The notes below the pieces were generated by a model. That model ran no database searches, was not told the DNA's origin, and saw only the letters and a list, made by a program, of their open reading frames with translations. From assembly GCF_003086295.3 (NCBI RefSeq), contig NW_027255452.1:620001-684000 (forward strand): 64,000 nt of DNA, in the 5' to 3' direction. Each line of letters begins with the position of its first letter. The first letter of the stretch is position 1. Source of the DNA: Arachis hypogaea. Taxonomy: Eukaryota; Streptophyta; Magnoliopsida; Fabales; Fabaceae. Positions 1 through 13,207 of this stretch are shown piece after piece. The position numbers were made by a program, and so were the translations under genes.

Positions 1-72
1 TTTTAGGGTTTTATAGGTTTTTTAGGGTTTCTTAGGGTTTTCTTAGGTTTTCTAGGTTTTCTAGGGTTTTTT

Positions 73-3000
73 AGGAATTTCCGGGTTTTCTAGGATTTTT
101 AGAGTTTTCAGGTTTTTCTAGAGTTTTCTAGGGTTTTTTAGGATTTTCTAGGGTTTTTAGTTTTCTAGAATTCTCTAGGGTTTTCTTGGATTTTTTTGGG
201 TTTTCTAGTTTTTTAGGGTTTTTAGGATTTTAGGATTTTTTTTTTAGTTTTCTAGGATTTTCTAGGGTTTTTTAGGATTTCTAGGTTTTAGATTTCTAGG
301 TTTTAGGGTTTTCTAGGTTTTTTGGATTTTTTAGAGTTTTCTAGGGTTTTCTAGGATTTTCTAGGTTTTTAGGGTTTTCTAGATTTTCTAGGGTTTTAGG
401 TTTTAGGTTTTCTAGGTTTTCTAGGGTTTTTAGGGTTTCTTGGGTTTTTTCAGGGTTTTTTTTAGGTTTTTTTTGTTTTAGGTTTTTTGGGTTTTTAGGT
501 TTTTTGGATTTTCTAGTTTTAGGGTTTTTAGGGTTTTTTCTAGGGTTTTTTATATTTTCTAGGATTTTAGGATTTCTAGGGTTTTTAGGGATTTTCTGGG
601 TTTTTAGGGTTTTTAGGGTTTTCTAGGGTTTTTTAGGGTTTTTGGGTTTTCTAGGGTTTTTTTTAGGTTTTTCTAGGGTTTTTATTAGGGTTTTCTAGGT
701 TTTTAGGGTTTTCTAGGATTTTAGGGTTTTTAGGGTTTTCAGGTTTTTAGGGTTTTCTAGGATTTTTTTAGGGTTTTAGGGTTTTTAGTTTTCTAGGGTT
801 TTTTAGGGTTTTCAAGGGTTTTTAGGGTTTTCTAGATTTTTTAGGGTTTTAGGTTTTTTGGGTTTCTAGTTTTCTAGGGTTTTTCTATTTTTTTAGGGTT
901 TTTAGGGTTTTCTTGGGTTTTTTAGATTTTTTAGGGTTTTCTAGGGTTTTTAGGGTTTCTAGGATTTTTTAGGGTTTTCTAGGATTTTTTAGGGTTTTCT
1001 AGGGTTTTTAGGGTTTTTTGGGTTTCTAGGGTTTTAGGTTTTCTAGGATTTTTTAGGGTTTTTTAGGTTTTTAGGGTTTTTTGGTTTTAGGATTTTCTAG
1101 GGTTTTTAGGGTTTTCTAGGATTTTTAGGGTTTCTAGTTTTCTAGGTTTTTTAGGGTTTTTCTAGGGTTTTCTAGGTTTTTAGTTTTCAGGGTTTTTAGG
1201 GTTTTCTAGATTTTTTAGGTTTTTTAGGATTTTAGGTTTTCTAGGGTTTTTAGGGTTTTCTAGGATTTTTAGATTTTCTAGGTTTTCTAGGATTTTTAGG
1301 GTTTTCTAGGGTTTTCTAGGATTTCTAGGTTTTTTAGGTTTTTAGGGTTTTGGGGGTTTCTAGGTTTTCTAGGTTTTAGGTTTCTAGGATTTTCTAGGTT
1401 TTCTAGGGTTTTTTTTAGGTTTTTTAGGATTTTTAGTTTTAGGTTTTCTAGGTTTTTTAGGTTTTCTAGGTTTTTAGGGTTTTTTTTAGGGTTTGATTTT
1501 TAGGGTTTTTAGGGTTTTAGGGTTTTCTAGGGTTTTAGGGTTTTCTAGGGTTTTTTAGATTTTCTAGGTTTTTTTTAGGGTTTTATAGGTTTTTAGGGTT
1601 AGGTTTTCTAGGTTTTCTAGGTTTTTCTAGGTTTTTTTTAGGATTTTAGGGTTTTCTAGGATTTTTTAGGTTTTTTTTTCTAGAGTTTTCTAGGGTTTTT
1701 TAGGATTTTCTAGGGTTTTTAGGGTTTTCTAGGTTCTCTAGGGTTTTCTTGGATTTTCTTGGGTTTTTAGTTTTTAGGGTTTTTTTAGGATTTTTAGGAT
1801 TTTTTTTTTAGTTTTTATTTTCTAGGTTTTCTAGGGTTTTTTAGGGATTTTAAGGGTTTTTAGATTTTGGATTTTAGGGTTTTCTAGGTTTTTGGATTTT
1901 TTTAGAGTTTTCTAGGGTTTTCTAGGATTTTCTAGGTTTTTTTAGGGTTTTCTAGATTTTTAGGTTTTCTAGGGTTTTAGGGTTTTCTAGGTTTTCTAGG
2001 GTTTTTTAGGATTTCTTGGGTTTAGGGTTTTTTTTAGGTTTTTTTTTTTTTTAGGTTTTTTGGGTTTTTAGGTTTTTGGTTTTCTAGGTTTTCTAGGGTT
2101 TTTTAGGGTTTTCTAGGGTTTTTATTTTTCTAGGATTTTTTAGGATTTCTAGGGTTTTTAGGATTTCTTGGGTTTTTAGGGTTTTCTAGGGTTTCTAGGG
2201 TTTTTAGGGTTTTTTGGGTTTTCTAGGGTTTTTTATGGTTTTCTAGGGTTTTTAGGGTTTTCTAGGTTTTTAGGGTTTCTAGGATTTTAGGGTTTTTAGG
2301 GTTTTCAAGGTTTTTAGGGTTTTCTAGGATTTTTTTTAGGGTTTTAGGTTTTAGTTTTCTAGGTTTTTTAGGGTTTTCTAGGGTTTTTAGGTTTTCTAGA
2401 TTTTTTAGGGTTTTTAGGATTTTTTGGGTTATCTAGTTTTCTAGGGTTTTCTTGGATTTTTTTAGGGTTTTTAGGGTTTTCTTGGGTTTTTTTTAGAATT
2501 TTCTAGGGTTTTCTAGGGTTTTCTAGGGTTTTTTAGGGTTTTCTAGGATTTTTAGGGTTTTCTAGGGTTTTTTAGGGTTTTCTAGGGTTTTTAGGGTTTT
2601 TTTTTTGGGTTTCTAGGGTTTTCTAGGTTTTTCTAGGATTTTTAGGGTTTTTTAGTTTTTAGGGTTTTCTTGGTTTTTTAGAATTTTCTAGGGTTTTCTA
2701 GGATTTTCTAGGGTTTTTAGGGTTTTCTAGATTTTTAGGGTTTCTAGTTTTCTAGGTTTTTAGGGTTTTTCTAGGTTTTTAGGTTTTTAGGGTTTTGGGT
2801 TTTTAGGGTTTTCTAGGATTTTTTTTAGGGTTTTTAGGATTTTAGGGTTTTCTAGGGTTTTTAGGGTTTTCTATTTTTTTAGATTTTCTAGGTTTTCTAG
2901 GATTTTTTAGGGTTTTTCTAGGGTTTTCTAGGTTTTCTAGGATTTTTTAGGATTTTTAGGGTTTTCTAGGATTTTTAGGGTTTTCTAGGTTTTCTAGGTT

Positions 3001-6000
3001 TTTAGGTTTCTAGGATTTTCTAGGGTTTTCTAGGGTTTTTTTAGGTTTTTAGGATTTTTAGGATTTTCTAGGGTTTTTTTTTAGGTTTTTCTAAGGTTTT
3101 TAGGGTTTTCTAGGGTTTTAGGGTTTTCTATGATTTTTTAGGGTTTTTAGGATTTTAGGTTTTTAGGGTTTTAGGGTTTTCTAGGGTTTTTTAGGTTTTC
3201 TAGGTTTTTTTAGGGTTTTATATGGTTTTTAGGGTTTCTTAGGGTTTTCTAGGTTTTCTAGGTTTTCTAGGTTTTTTAGGATTTCAGGGTTTTCTAGGAT
3301 TTTTAGAGTTTTCAGGTTTTCTAGAGTTTTCTAGGGTTTTTGGATTTTCTAGGGTTTTTAGAGTTTTCTAGAATTTCTAGGGTTTTCTTGGATTTTCTTG
3401 GGTTTTCTAAGTTTTTTTAGGGTTTTTTTTAGGATTTTTTTTTAGTTTTCTAGGATTTTCTAGGGTTTTTAGGGTTTCTAGGTTTTTAGATTTCTAGGAC
3501 TTTTAGGGTTTTCTAGGTTTTTTGGATTTTTTTAGAGTTTTCTAGGGTTTTCTAGGATTTTCTAGGTTTTTTAGGGTTTTCGATTTTCTAGGGTTTTCTA
3601 GGGTTTTAGGATTTTCTAGGTTTTTCTAGGGTTTTTTAGGGATTTCTTGGGTTTTTAGGGTTTTTTTTAGGTTTTTTTTGTTTTTTAGGTTTTTTGGGTT
3701 TTATAGGTTTTATTGGATTTTCTAGGCTTTTTAGGGTTTTTAGGGTTTTCTAGGGTTTTTATTTTCTAGGATTTTAGGATTTCTAGGGTTTTTTAGGGAT
3801 TTCTTGGGTATTTAGGGTTTTCTAGGGTTTTCTAGGGTTTTTTTAGGGTTTTTGGGTTTTCTAGGGTTTTTTAGGTTTTTCTAGGTTTTTTAGGGTTTTC
3901 TAGGTTTTTAGGGTTTCTAGGATTTTTAGGGTTTTTAGGGTTTGGTTTTTTAGGTTTTCTAGGATTTTTTTAGGGTTTTAGGGTTTTTGTTTTCTAGGTT
4001 TTTAGGGTTTTAGGTTTTTAGGGTTTTTCTAGATTTTTAGGGTTTTTAGGATTTTTTGGGTTTTCTAGTTTTCTAGGGTTTTCTTGGATTTTTTAGGGTT
4101 TTTTAGGGTTTTCTTGGGTTTTTTTAGAATTTTCTAGGGTTTTCTAGGGTTTTTAGGGTTTTCTAGGATTTTTTAGGGTTTTCTAGGATTTTTTTGGGTT
4201 TTCTAGGTTTTTAGGGTTTTTTGGGTTTCTAGGGTTATCTAGGTTTTCTAGGATTTTTAGGGTTTTTTAGTGTTTTAGGGTTTTTTTGGGTTTTTAATTT
4301 TCTAGGGTTTTCTAGGATTTTCTAGGGTTTTTAGGGTTTTCTAGGATTTTTAGGGTTTTCTAGTTTTCTAGTTTTTAGGTTTTTTCTAGGGTTTTCTAGG
4401 TTTTTTAGGGTTTTCTAGGGTTTTTAGGGTTTTCTAGGATTTTTTAGGGTTTTTAGGATTTTAGGGTTTTCTAGGGTTTTTAGGGTTTTCTTGGATTTTT
4501 TGTTTTCTAGGATTTTTTAGGGTTTTCTAGGTTTTTAGGATTTTCTAGGATTTTTTAGGATTTTTAGGGTTTTCTAGATTTTTAGGGTTTTCTAGGTTTT
4601 CTAGGTTTTTTCTAGGATTTTTAGGGTTTTCTAGGGTTTTTTAGTGTTTTTTTAGGATTTTTAGGATTTTCTAGGGTTTTTTAGGGTTTTCTAAGGTTTT
4701 TAGGGTTTTCTAGGGTTTTAGGGTTTTCTGATTTTTTAGGGTTTTTAGGATTTTAGGGTTTTCTAGGGTTTTTAGGGTTTTCTAGGGTTTTTAGAATTTT
4801 CTAGGTTTTTTAGGGTTTTATATGGTTTTGTAGGGTTTTCTAGGGTTTTTCTTAGGTTTTCTAGGTTTTCTAGGTTTTTTAGGATTTCCGGGTTTTTTAG
4901 GATTCTTAGAGTTTTCAGGTTTTCTAGAGTTTTCTAGGGTTTTTTAGGATTTTCTAGGGTTTTTAGAGTTTTCTAGATTCTCTAGGGTTTTCTTGGATTT
5001 TCTTGGGTTTTCTAAGTTTTTTAGGGTTTTTAGGATTTTTAGGATTTTTTTTTAGTTTTCTAGGATTTTCTAGGGTTTTTTAGGGTTTCTAGGGTTTTTA
5101 TGATTTCTAGGATTTTAGGGTTTTCTAGGTTTTTTGGATTTCTTTTAGAGTTTTCTAGGGTTTTCTAGGATTTTCTAGGTTTTTTTTTAGGGTTTTCTAA
5201 GATTTTCTAGGTTTTCTAGGGTTTTAGGATTTTCTATGGTTTTCTAGGGTTTTTAGGGATTTCTTGGGTTTTTCAGGGTTTTTTTTAGGTTTTTTTTTGT
5301 TTTCCAGGTTTTTTTGGGTTTTATAGGTTTTATTGGATTTTCTAGGCTTTTAGGGTTTTTTAGGGTTTTCTAGGGTTTTTATTTTTCTAGGATTTTTAGG
5401 ATTTCTAGGGTTTTTAGGGATTTCTTGGGTATTTAGGGTTTTCTAGGGTTTCTAGGGTTTTTAGGGTTTTTGGGTTTTCTAGGGTTTTTTAGGTTTTCTA
5501 GGGTTTTTAGGGTTTTTCTAGGTTTTTAGGGTTTTCTAGGATTTTTAGGGTTTTTAGGGTTTTCAGGTTTTTAGGGTTTTCTAGGATTTTTTAGGGTTTT
5601 AGGGTTTTTTTCTAGGTTTTTTTCAAGGGTTTTTAGGGTTTTCTAGAATTTTTTAGGGTTTTTAGGATTTTTTGGGTTATTAGTTTTCTAGGGTTTTCTT
5701 GGATTTTTTAGGGTTTTAGGGTTTTCTTGGGTTTTTAGATTTTCTAGGTTTTAGGGTTTTTAGGATTTTTAGGATTTTTAGGGTTTTCTAGGTTTTTAGG
5801 GTTTTCTAGGGTTTTTTAGGGTTTTTTTGGGTTTTCTAGGGTTTCTAGGCTTTTCTAGGTTTTTTAGGGTTTTTAGTGTTTTTAGGGTTTTCTAGGTTTT
5901 TAGTTTTCTAGGGTTTTTAGGGTTTTCTAGGTTTTAGGGTTTCTAGTTTTCTAGGTTTTTTAGGTTTTTTGGGTTTTCTAGGTTTTTAGGGTTTTCAAGG

Positions 6001-9000
6001 GTTTTTAGGGTTTTCTAGGATTTTTTAGGGTTTTTAGGATTTTAGGTTTTCTAGGGTTTTTAGGGTTTTCTTGGATTTTTTTAGGTTTTCTAGGATTTTC
6101 TAGGATTTTTTAGGGTTTTCTAGGGTTTTCTAGGTTTTCTAGGATTTTTTTTTAGGGTTTTCTAGGATTTTTTAGGGTTTTCTAGGTTTTCTAGGTTTTT
6201 AGGTTTAGATTTTCTAGGGTTTTCTAGGTTTTTTAGTTTTTTTAGGTTTTTAGTTTTTTAGGGTTTTCTAGGGTTTTTTAGGTTTTCTAGGTTTTTAGGG
6301 TTTTTGGGTTTTTAGGGTTTTCTGATTTTTAGGGTTTTTTGGATTTTAGGGTTTTCTAGGGTTTTAGGGTTTTCTAGGGTTTTTTAGAATTTTCTAGGTT
6401 TTTTAGGGTTTTATGGTTTTTAGGGTTTCTTAGGGTTTTCTAGGTTTTCTAGGTTTTCTAGGTTTTTTAGGAATTTCCAGGGTTTTCTAGGATTTTTAGG
6501 TTTTCAAGGTTTTCTAGGTTTTCTAGGGTTTTTTAGGATTTTCTAGGGTTTTTAGAGTTTTCTAGTTTTAGGGTTTTCTGGATTTTCTTGGGTTTTCTAG
6601 TTTTTTAGGGTTTTTAGGATTTTTAGGATTTTTTTTTAGTTTTCTAGGATTTTCTAGGGTTTTTAGGGTTTCTAGGGTTTTTATTTCTAGGATTTTAGGG
6701 TTTTCTAGGTTTTTTGGATTTCTTTTAGAGTTTTCTAGGGTTTTTAGGATTTTCTAGGTTTTTTAGGGTTTTAAGATTTTCTAGGGTTTTCTAGGGTTTT
6801 AGGATTTTCTATGGTTTTCTAGGGTTTTTAGGATTTTTGGGTTTTTAGGTTTTTTTTTAGGTTTTTTTTGTTTTCTAGGTTTTTTGGGTTTTATAGGTTT
6901 TTTTGGATTTTCTAGGTTTTCTAGGGTTTTTAGGTTTTCTAGGGTTTTTATTTTTTCTAGGATTTTTAGGTTTCTAGGGTTTTTTAGGGATTTCTTGGGT
7001 ATTTAGGGTTTTCTAGGGTTTCTAGGGTTTTAGGGTTTTTGGGTTTTCTAGGGTTTTTTTTATGGTTTCTAGGGTTTTTAGGGTTTTCTAGGTTTTTTAG
7101 GGTTTCTAGGATTTTTAGGGTTTTTAGGGTTTTCAGGTTTTTAGGGTTTTCTAGGATTTTTTAGGGTTTTAGGGTTTTAGTTTTCTAGGTTTTAGGGTTT
7201 TTCAAGGTTTTTAGGGTTTTCTAGAATTTTTTAGGGTTTTTAGGATTTTTTGGGTTTCTAGTTTTCTAGGGTTTTCTATTTTAGGGTTTTTAGGGTTTTT
7301 CTTGGGTTTTTTAGATTTTCTAGGGTTTTCTAGGGTTTTAGGGTTTTTCTAGGATTTTTAGGGTTTTCTAGGATTTTTTGGGTTTTCTAGGGTTTTTAGG
7401 GTTTTTTGGGTTTCTAGGGTTATCTAGGCTTTTCTAGGATTTTTAGGGTTTTTTAGGTTTTTTAGGGTTTTCTTGGTTTTTTAGATTTTCTAGGGTTTTC
7501 TAGGATTTTCTAGGGTTTTTTAGGGTTTTCTAGGATTTTTAGGGTTTCTAGTTTTCTAGGTTTTTAGGTTTTTTAGGGTTTTTCTAGGTTTTTAGGGTTT
7601 TTGGGTTTTTAGGGTTTTCTAGGATTTTTTAGGGTTTTTAGGATTTTAGGGTTTTCTAGGGTTTTTAGGGTTTTCTTGGATTTTTTTAGATTTTCTAGTT
7701 TTTTTAGGGTTTTCTAGGTTTTAGGTTTTCTAGGATTTTTTAGGATTTTTAGGGTTTTCTAGGATTTTTTAGGGTTTTCTAGGTTTTCTAGGTTTTTAGG
7801 TTTCTAGGATTTTTTAGGGTTTTCTAGGGTTTTTTAGTTTTTTAGGATTTTTAGGGTTTTTAGGATTTTCTAGGGTTTTTTAGTTTTCTAGGTTTTTTAG
7901 GGTTTTCAGGGTTTTTAGGGTTTTCTGATTTTTTAGGGTTTTTAGGATTTAGGGTTTTCTAGGGTTTTTAGGGTTTTCTAGGGTTTTTAGAATTTTCTAG
8001 GTTTTTAGGGTTTTTATGGTTTTTAGGGTTTTTAGGGTTTTCTTAGGTTTTCTAGGTTTTCTAGGTTTTTTAGGATTTCGGGTTTTCTAGGATTTTTAGG
8101 TTTTCAAGGTTTTCTAGAGTTTTCTAGGGTTTTTTAGGATTTTCTAGGGTTTTTAGAGTTTTCTAGAATTTCTAGGGTTTTCTTGGATTTTCTTGGGTTT
8201 TCTAGTTTTTAGGGTTTTTAGGATTTTTAGGATTTTTTTTTTAGTTTTCTAGGATTTTCTAGGGTTTTTTAGGGATTTCTAGGGTTTTTAGATTTCTAGG
8301 TTTTAGGGTTTTCTAGGTTTTTTGGATTTTTTTAGAGTTTTCTAGGGTTTTCTAGGATTTTCTAGGTTTTTTAGGGTTTTCTAAGATTTTCTAGGGTTTT
8401 CTAGGGTTTTAGGTTTTCTAGGTTTTTAGGGTTTTTAGGATTTTCTTGGGTTTTTGGTTTTTTTTAGGTTTTTTTTTTTTAGGTTTTTTAGGGTTTTATA
8501 GGTTTTTTGGATTTTCTAGGTTTTTAGGGTTTTTTAGGGTTTTCTAGGGTTTTTTTTTTCTAGGATTTCTAGGATTTCTAGGGTTTTTAGGATTTCTTGG
8601 GTTTTTAGGGTTTTCTAGGGTTTCTAGGGTTTTTAGGGTTTTTTTTCTAGGGTTTTTTTTAGGTTTTCTAGGTTTTTAGGGTTTTCTAAGGTTTTTAGGG
8701 TTTTCTAGGATTTTTAGGGTTTTTAGGGTTTTCGGTTTTTTTAGGGTTTTCTAGGATTTTTTAGGGTTTTAGGGTTTTGTTTTCTAGGTTTTTTTTTCAG
8801 GGTTTTTTAGGGTTTTCTAGATTTTTTAGGGTTTTTAGGATTTTTTTTTCTAGGTTTTCTAGGTTTTCTTGGATTTTTAGGGTTTTTAGGGTTTTCTTGG
8901 GTTTTTTAGAATTTTCTAGGTTTTCTAGGGTTTTTAGGTTTTCTAGGATTTTTAGGGTTTTCTAGGATTTTTTAGGGTTTTCTAGGGTTTTTAGGTTTTT

Positions 9001-9660
9001 TGGTTTCTAGGGTTTCTAGGTTTTCTAGGTTTTTTAGGTTTTTTAGGTTTTTAGGGTTTTCTTGGTTTTTTAGGTTTTCTAGGGTTTTTAGGGTTTTCTA
9101 GGTTTTTTAGGTTTTCTAGTTTTCTAGGTTTTTAGGGTTTTTCTAGGGTTTTCTAGGTTTTTTAGGGTTTTCTAGGGTTTTTTAGGGTTTCTAGGTTTTT
9201 TAGGGTTTTTAGGATTTTAGGTTTTCTAGGGTTTTTTTAGGGTTTTCTTGGATTTTTTTAGAATTTTCTAGGGTTTTCTAGGATTTTTAGGGTTTTCTAG
9301 GGTTTTCTAGGATTTTTCTAGGTTTTTTTAGGATTTTTTAGGGTTTTCTAGGATTTTAGGGTTTTCTAGATTTTCTAGGTTTTTAGGTTTCTAGGATTTT
9401 CTAGGGTTTTCTAGGGTTTTTTTTTTTTTTTAGGATTTTTAGGTTTTTTAGGATTTTCTAGGGTTTTTTTAGGTTTTCTAGGTTTTTAGGGTTTTCAAGG
9501 GTTTTAGGGTTTTCTGATTTTTTAGGGTTTTTAGGATTTTAGGGTTTTCTAGGGTTTTAGGGTTTTCTAGGGTTTTTAGATTTTCTAGGTTTTTTAGGGT
9601 TTTTAGGTTTTTAGGGTTTCTAGGGTTTTTCTTAGGTTTTCTAGGTTTTCTAGGTTTTTT
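73..9660 (+). repeat. Six consecutive higher-order units, about 1.6 kb each
   Basis: The landmark AGGAATTTCC or a worn form recurs at about 73, 1640, 3278, 4881, 6469 and 8072, with the next at 9661. This gives lengths of about 1567, 1638, 1603, 1588, 1603 and 1589 bp. Inside each, the same marks follow in order: a GAATTC-like site about 95 bp in, a T-rich segment with GTTTTCTAGG or GTTTTCCAGG, TTATAGGTTTTATTGG, a GGTTATCTAG-like block, and a TTATATGG or TTATGG block just before the next start. Many landmarks have lost single bases. Bases 1-72 are the tail of the preceding unit. Confidence 0.85.
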
Positions 9661-11514
9661 AGGATTTGGGTTTTTTAGGATTTTTTTTTCAAGGTTTTCT
9701 AGAGTTTTCTAGGTTTTTTAGGATTTTCTAGGGTTTTTAGAGTTTTCTAGATTTTAGGGTTTTCTTGGATTTTTTGGGTTTTCTAGTTTTTAGGGTTTTA
9801 GGATTTTTAGGATTTTTTTTAGTTTTCTAGGATTTTCTAGGGTTTTTTAGGGTTTCTAGGGTTTTTATGATATTCTAGGACTTTTAGGGTTTTCTAGGTT
9901 TTTTGGATTTCTTTTTAGAGTTTTCTAGGGTTTTCTAGGATTTTCTAGGTTTTTTTAGGGTTTTCTAAGATTTTCTAGGGTTTTCTAGGGTTTTAGGATT
10001 TTCTATGGTTTTCTAGGGTTTTTAGGGTTTCTTGGGTTTTTAGGGTTTTTTTTGGTTTTTTTTTGTTTTCAGGTTTTTTTGGGTTTTTAGGTTTTATTGG
10101 ATTTTCTAGGCTTTTTAGGGTTTTTAGGGTTTTCTAGGGTTTTTATTTTTCTAGGATTTTAGGATTTTCTAGGTTTTTTAGGGATTTTTTGGGTTTTAGG
10201 GTTTTCTAGGGTTTCTAGGGTTTTTAGGGTTTTTGGGTTTTCTAGGGTTTTTTAGGTTTTCTAGGGTTTTTAGGGTTTTCTAGGTTTTTAGGGTTTCTAG
10301 GATTTTTAGGGTTTTTAGGGTTTTTCAAGGTTTTTAGGGTTTTCTAGGTTTTTTTAGGGTTTTTTTATGTTTTTCTAGGTTTTTTAGGGTTTTCTAGGGT
10401 TTTTAGGGTTTCTAGATTTTTTTAGGGTTTTTAGGATTTTTGGGTTATCTAGTTTTCTAGGGTTTTCTTGGATTTTTTAGGGTTTTTAGGGTTTTCTTGG
10501 GTTTTTTAGATTTTCTAGGGTTTTCTAGGGTTTTCTAGGGTTTTTAGGGTTTTCTAGGGTTTTTTAGGGTTTTCTAGGGTTTTTTGGGTTTTTTAGGTTC
10601 TAGGGTTTCTAGGGTTTTCTAGGATTTTTAGGGTTTTTTTGGGTTTTTTGGGTTTTCTTGGGTTTTTTAGTTTTCTAGGTTTTCTAGGATTTTCTAGGGT
10701 TTTTAGGGTTTTCTAGGATTTTTAGGGTTTCTAGTTTTCTAGGTTTTGGTTTTTCTAGGTTTTCTAGGTTTTTTAGGTTTTCAAGGGTTTTTAGGGTTTT
10801 CTAGATTTTTTAGGGTTTTTAGGGTTTTAGGGTTTTCTAGGGTTTTTAGGGTTTTCTTGGATTTTTTAGATTTTCTAGGATTTTAGGGTTTTTTAGGGTT
10901 TTTTTGGGTTTTCTAGGATTTTCTAGGTTTTTTAGGATTTTAGGGTTTTCTAGGATTTTTTAGGGTTTTCTAGGTTTTTCTAGGTTTTCTAGGATTTTTT
11001 AGGATTTTTAGGGTTTTCTAGGATTTTTAGGGTTTTCTAGAGTTTTCTAGGTTTTTAGGGTTTTCTAGGTTTTTTTTTTTAGGTTTTTTAGGTTTTAGGA
11101 TTTTTAGGGTTTTCTAGATTTTTTAGGGTTTTTAGGATTTTTTTTTTTTAGGTTTCTAGGGTTTTCTTGGTTTTTAGGGTTTTTTAGGGTTTTCTGGGTT
11201 TTTTAGATTTTCTAGGGTTTTCTAGGGTTTTCTAGGGTTTTTTAGGTTTTTCTAGGGTTTTTTAGGGTTTTCTAGGTTTTTTGGGGTTTTTTTTAGGGTT
11301 TCTAGGTTTTCTAGGATTTTTTAGGGTTTTTTTGGGTTTTTTAGGTTTTTCTTGGGTTTTTTAGATTTTCTAGGTTTTCTAGGATTTTCTAGGGTTTTTT
11401 AGGGTTTTCTAGGATTTTTTAGGGTTTCTAGTTTTCTAGGTTTTTGGGTTTTTTAGGTTTTCTAGGGTTTTTAGGTTTTGGGTTTTTAGGGTTTTCTAGG
11501 ATTTTTAGGGTTTT
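9661..11514 (+). repeat. Chimeric higher-order unit, about 1.85 kb
   Basis: The unit runs normally until about 11040, then returns to an earlier part of the repeat. The block with TTTAGGGTTTTTAGGATTTTT followed by CTAGGGTTTTCTTGG, first seen near 10420-10470, appears again near 11110-11170. From about 11515 it jumps to a point just after the normal unit start. The pattern fits a segment duplication of about 0.7 kb combined with loss of the unit end, as unequal exchange would give. The exact breakpoints cannot be fixed by eye because the words are so alike. Confidence 0.6.
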
Positions 11515-11853
11515 TTAGGTTTTAGGTTTTCTAGGATTTTTAGGTTTAAGGTTTTCTAGGATTTTCTAGGGTTTTTTAGGTTTTCTAGGGTTTTTAGGTT
11601 TTCTAGGTTTTAGGGTTTTCTTTTTTAGGGTTTTCTAGTTTTTTAGGGTTTTTAGGATTTTTTAGATTTTTTTTAGGTTTTCTAGGATTTTCTAGGGTTT
11701 TTTAGGGTTTTCTAGGGTTTTTAGATTTCTAGGTTTTAGGGTTTTCTAGGTTTTTTTTGGATTTTTTTAGGTTTTCTAGGTTTTCTAGGATTTTCTAGGG
11801 TTTTTTAGGGTTTTCTAGGATTTTTAGGGTTTTAGGATTTTTAGGTTTTCTAG

Positions 11854-11926
<73 letters not shown>

Positions 11927-13207
11927 GATTTCTTGGGTTTTTAGGGTTTTTTTTTAGGTTTTTTTGTTTTCTAGGTTTTTTTGGGTTTTATAGGTTTTAT
12001 TGGATTTTCTAGGTTTTTAGGTTTTTTAGGGTTTTTAGGGTTTTTAGTTTTCTAGGATTTCTATGGATTTCTAGGGTTTTTAGGGATTTCTTGGGTTTTA
12101 GGGTTTTCTAGGTTTCTAGGGTTTTTAGGGTTTTTGGGTTTTCTAGGTTTTTTAGGTTTTCTAGGATTTTTAGGGTTTTCTAGGTTTTTAGGGTTTTTAG
12201 GATTTTTAGGGTTTTTTAGGGTTTTTTTAGGTTTTTTTTTTAGGGTTTTCTAGGTTTTTAGGGTTTTTAGAATTTTTTAGGGTTTTTAGGATTTTTTTGG
12301 TTTTAGGTTTCTAGGGTTTTCTTGGATTTTTTAGGGTTTTTAGGGTTTTCTTGGGTTTTTTAGTTTTCTAGGGTTTTCTAGGGTTTTCTAGGGTTTTTAG
12401 GGTTTTCTAGTTTTTAGGGTTTTCTAGGGTTTTTTAGGGTTTTCTAGGGTTTTTTGGGTTTTTTGGGTTTTTGGGTTATCTAGGCTTTTCTAGGATTTTT
12501 AGGGTTTTTTTTTTTTTTTAGGGTTTTCTTGGGTTTTTTAGATTTCTAGGTTTTCTAGGATTTTCTAGGGTTTTTAGGGTTTCTAGGATTTTTAGGGTTT
12601 CTAGTTTTCTAGGTTTTTGGGTTTTTCTAGGTTTTCTAGGTTTTTAGGTTTTCAAGGGTTTTTAGGGTTTTCTAGATTTTTAGGGTTTTTAGGATTTTAG
12701 GGTTTTCTAGGGTTTTTAGGGTTTTTAGGGTTTTCGGATTTTTTATGATTTTCTAGGATTTTCTAGGATTTTTTAGGGTTTTCTAGGGTTTTCTAGGATT
12801 TTCTAGGATTTTTTAGGATTTTTAGGGTTTTCTAGGATTTTTTAGGGTTTTCTAGGGTTTTCTAGGTTTTCTAGGATTTTTTAGGATTTTAGGGTTTTCT
12901 AGGATTTTAGGTTTTCTAGAGTTTTCTAGGTTTTTAGGTTTTCTAGGATTTTCTAGGGTTTTCTAGGATTTTTAGGTTTTTAGGATTTTTAGGATTTTCT
13001 AGGGTTTTTAGGTTTTCTAGGTTTTTAGGGTTTTCAAGGGTTTTTAGGGTTTTCCATGATTTTTTAGGGTTTTTAGGGATTTTAGGGTTTTCTAGGGATT
13101 TTAGGGTTTTCTAGGGTTTTTAGAATTTTCTAGGTTTTTTAGGGTTTTATATGGTTTTGTAGGGTTTCTTAGGTTTTCTTAGGTTTTCTAGGTTTTCTAG
13201 GTTTTTT
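11515..13207 (+). repeat. Higher-order unit carrying a 69-bp T run
   Basis: The start landmark is missing and the position is inferred from the following AAGGTTTTCTAGG segment. The unit otherwise follows the usual order, including TTATAGGTTTTATTGG near 11990, GGGTTATCTAGGC near 12473 and TTCCATGATTTTTT near 13053. Its length of about 1.69 kb is normal even with the extra T run at 11856-11924. Confidence 0.65.
11856..11924 (+). repeat. Pure T homopolymer, 69 bases
   Basis: Sixty-nine uninterrupted T, far longer than any other T run in this half of the window, where runs are mostly 4-9. It sits where other units read CTAGGGTTTTTAGGGATTTCTTGGG, and the normal ATTTCTTGGG continues right after it. 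It may be a real slippage expansion or an error of long-read consensus in a T-rich repeat. It is not a poly(A) tail, since no retroelement lies beside it. Confidence 0.95.

Noticed and set aside
8777..8965. A 62-codon open frame on the + strand, rich in Phe, Arg, Ser, Gly and Ile
   Set aside because: It is a translation of the array words where a few lost bases happen to avoid TAG. Composition is low-complexity, there is no start context or domain, and the frame is not kept in other units.
11856..11924. Poly(A)/poly(T) tail of a retroelement
   Set aside because: Normal array words flank the run on both sides, with no element body and no target-site duplication.
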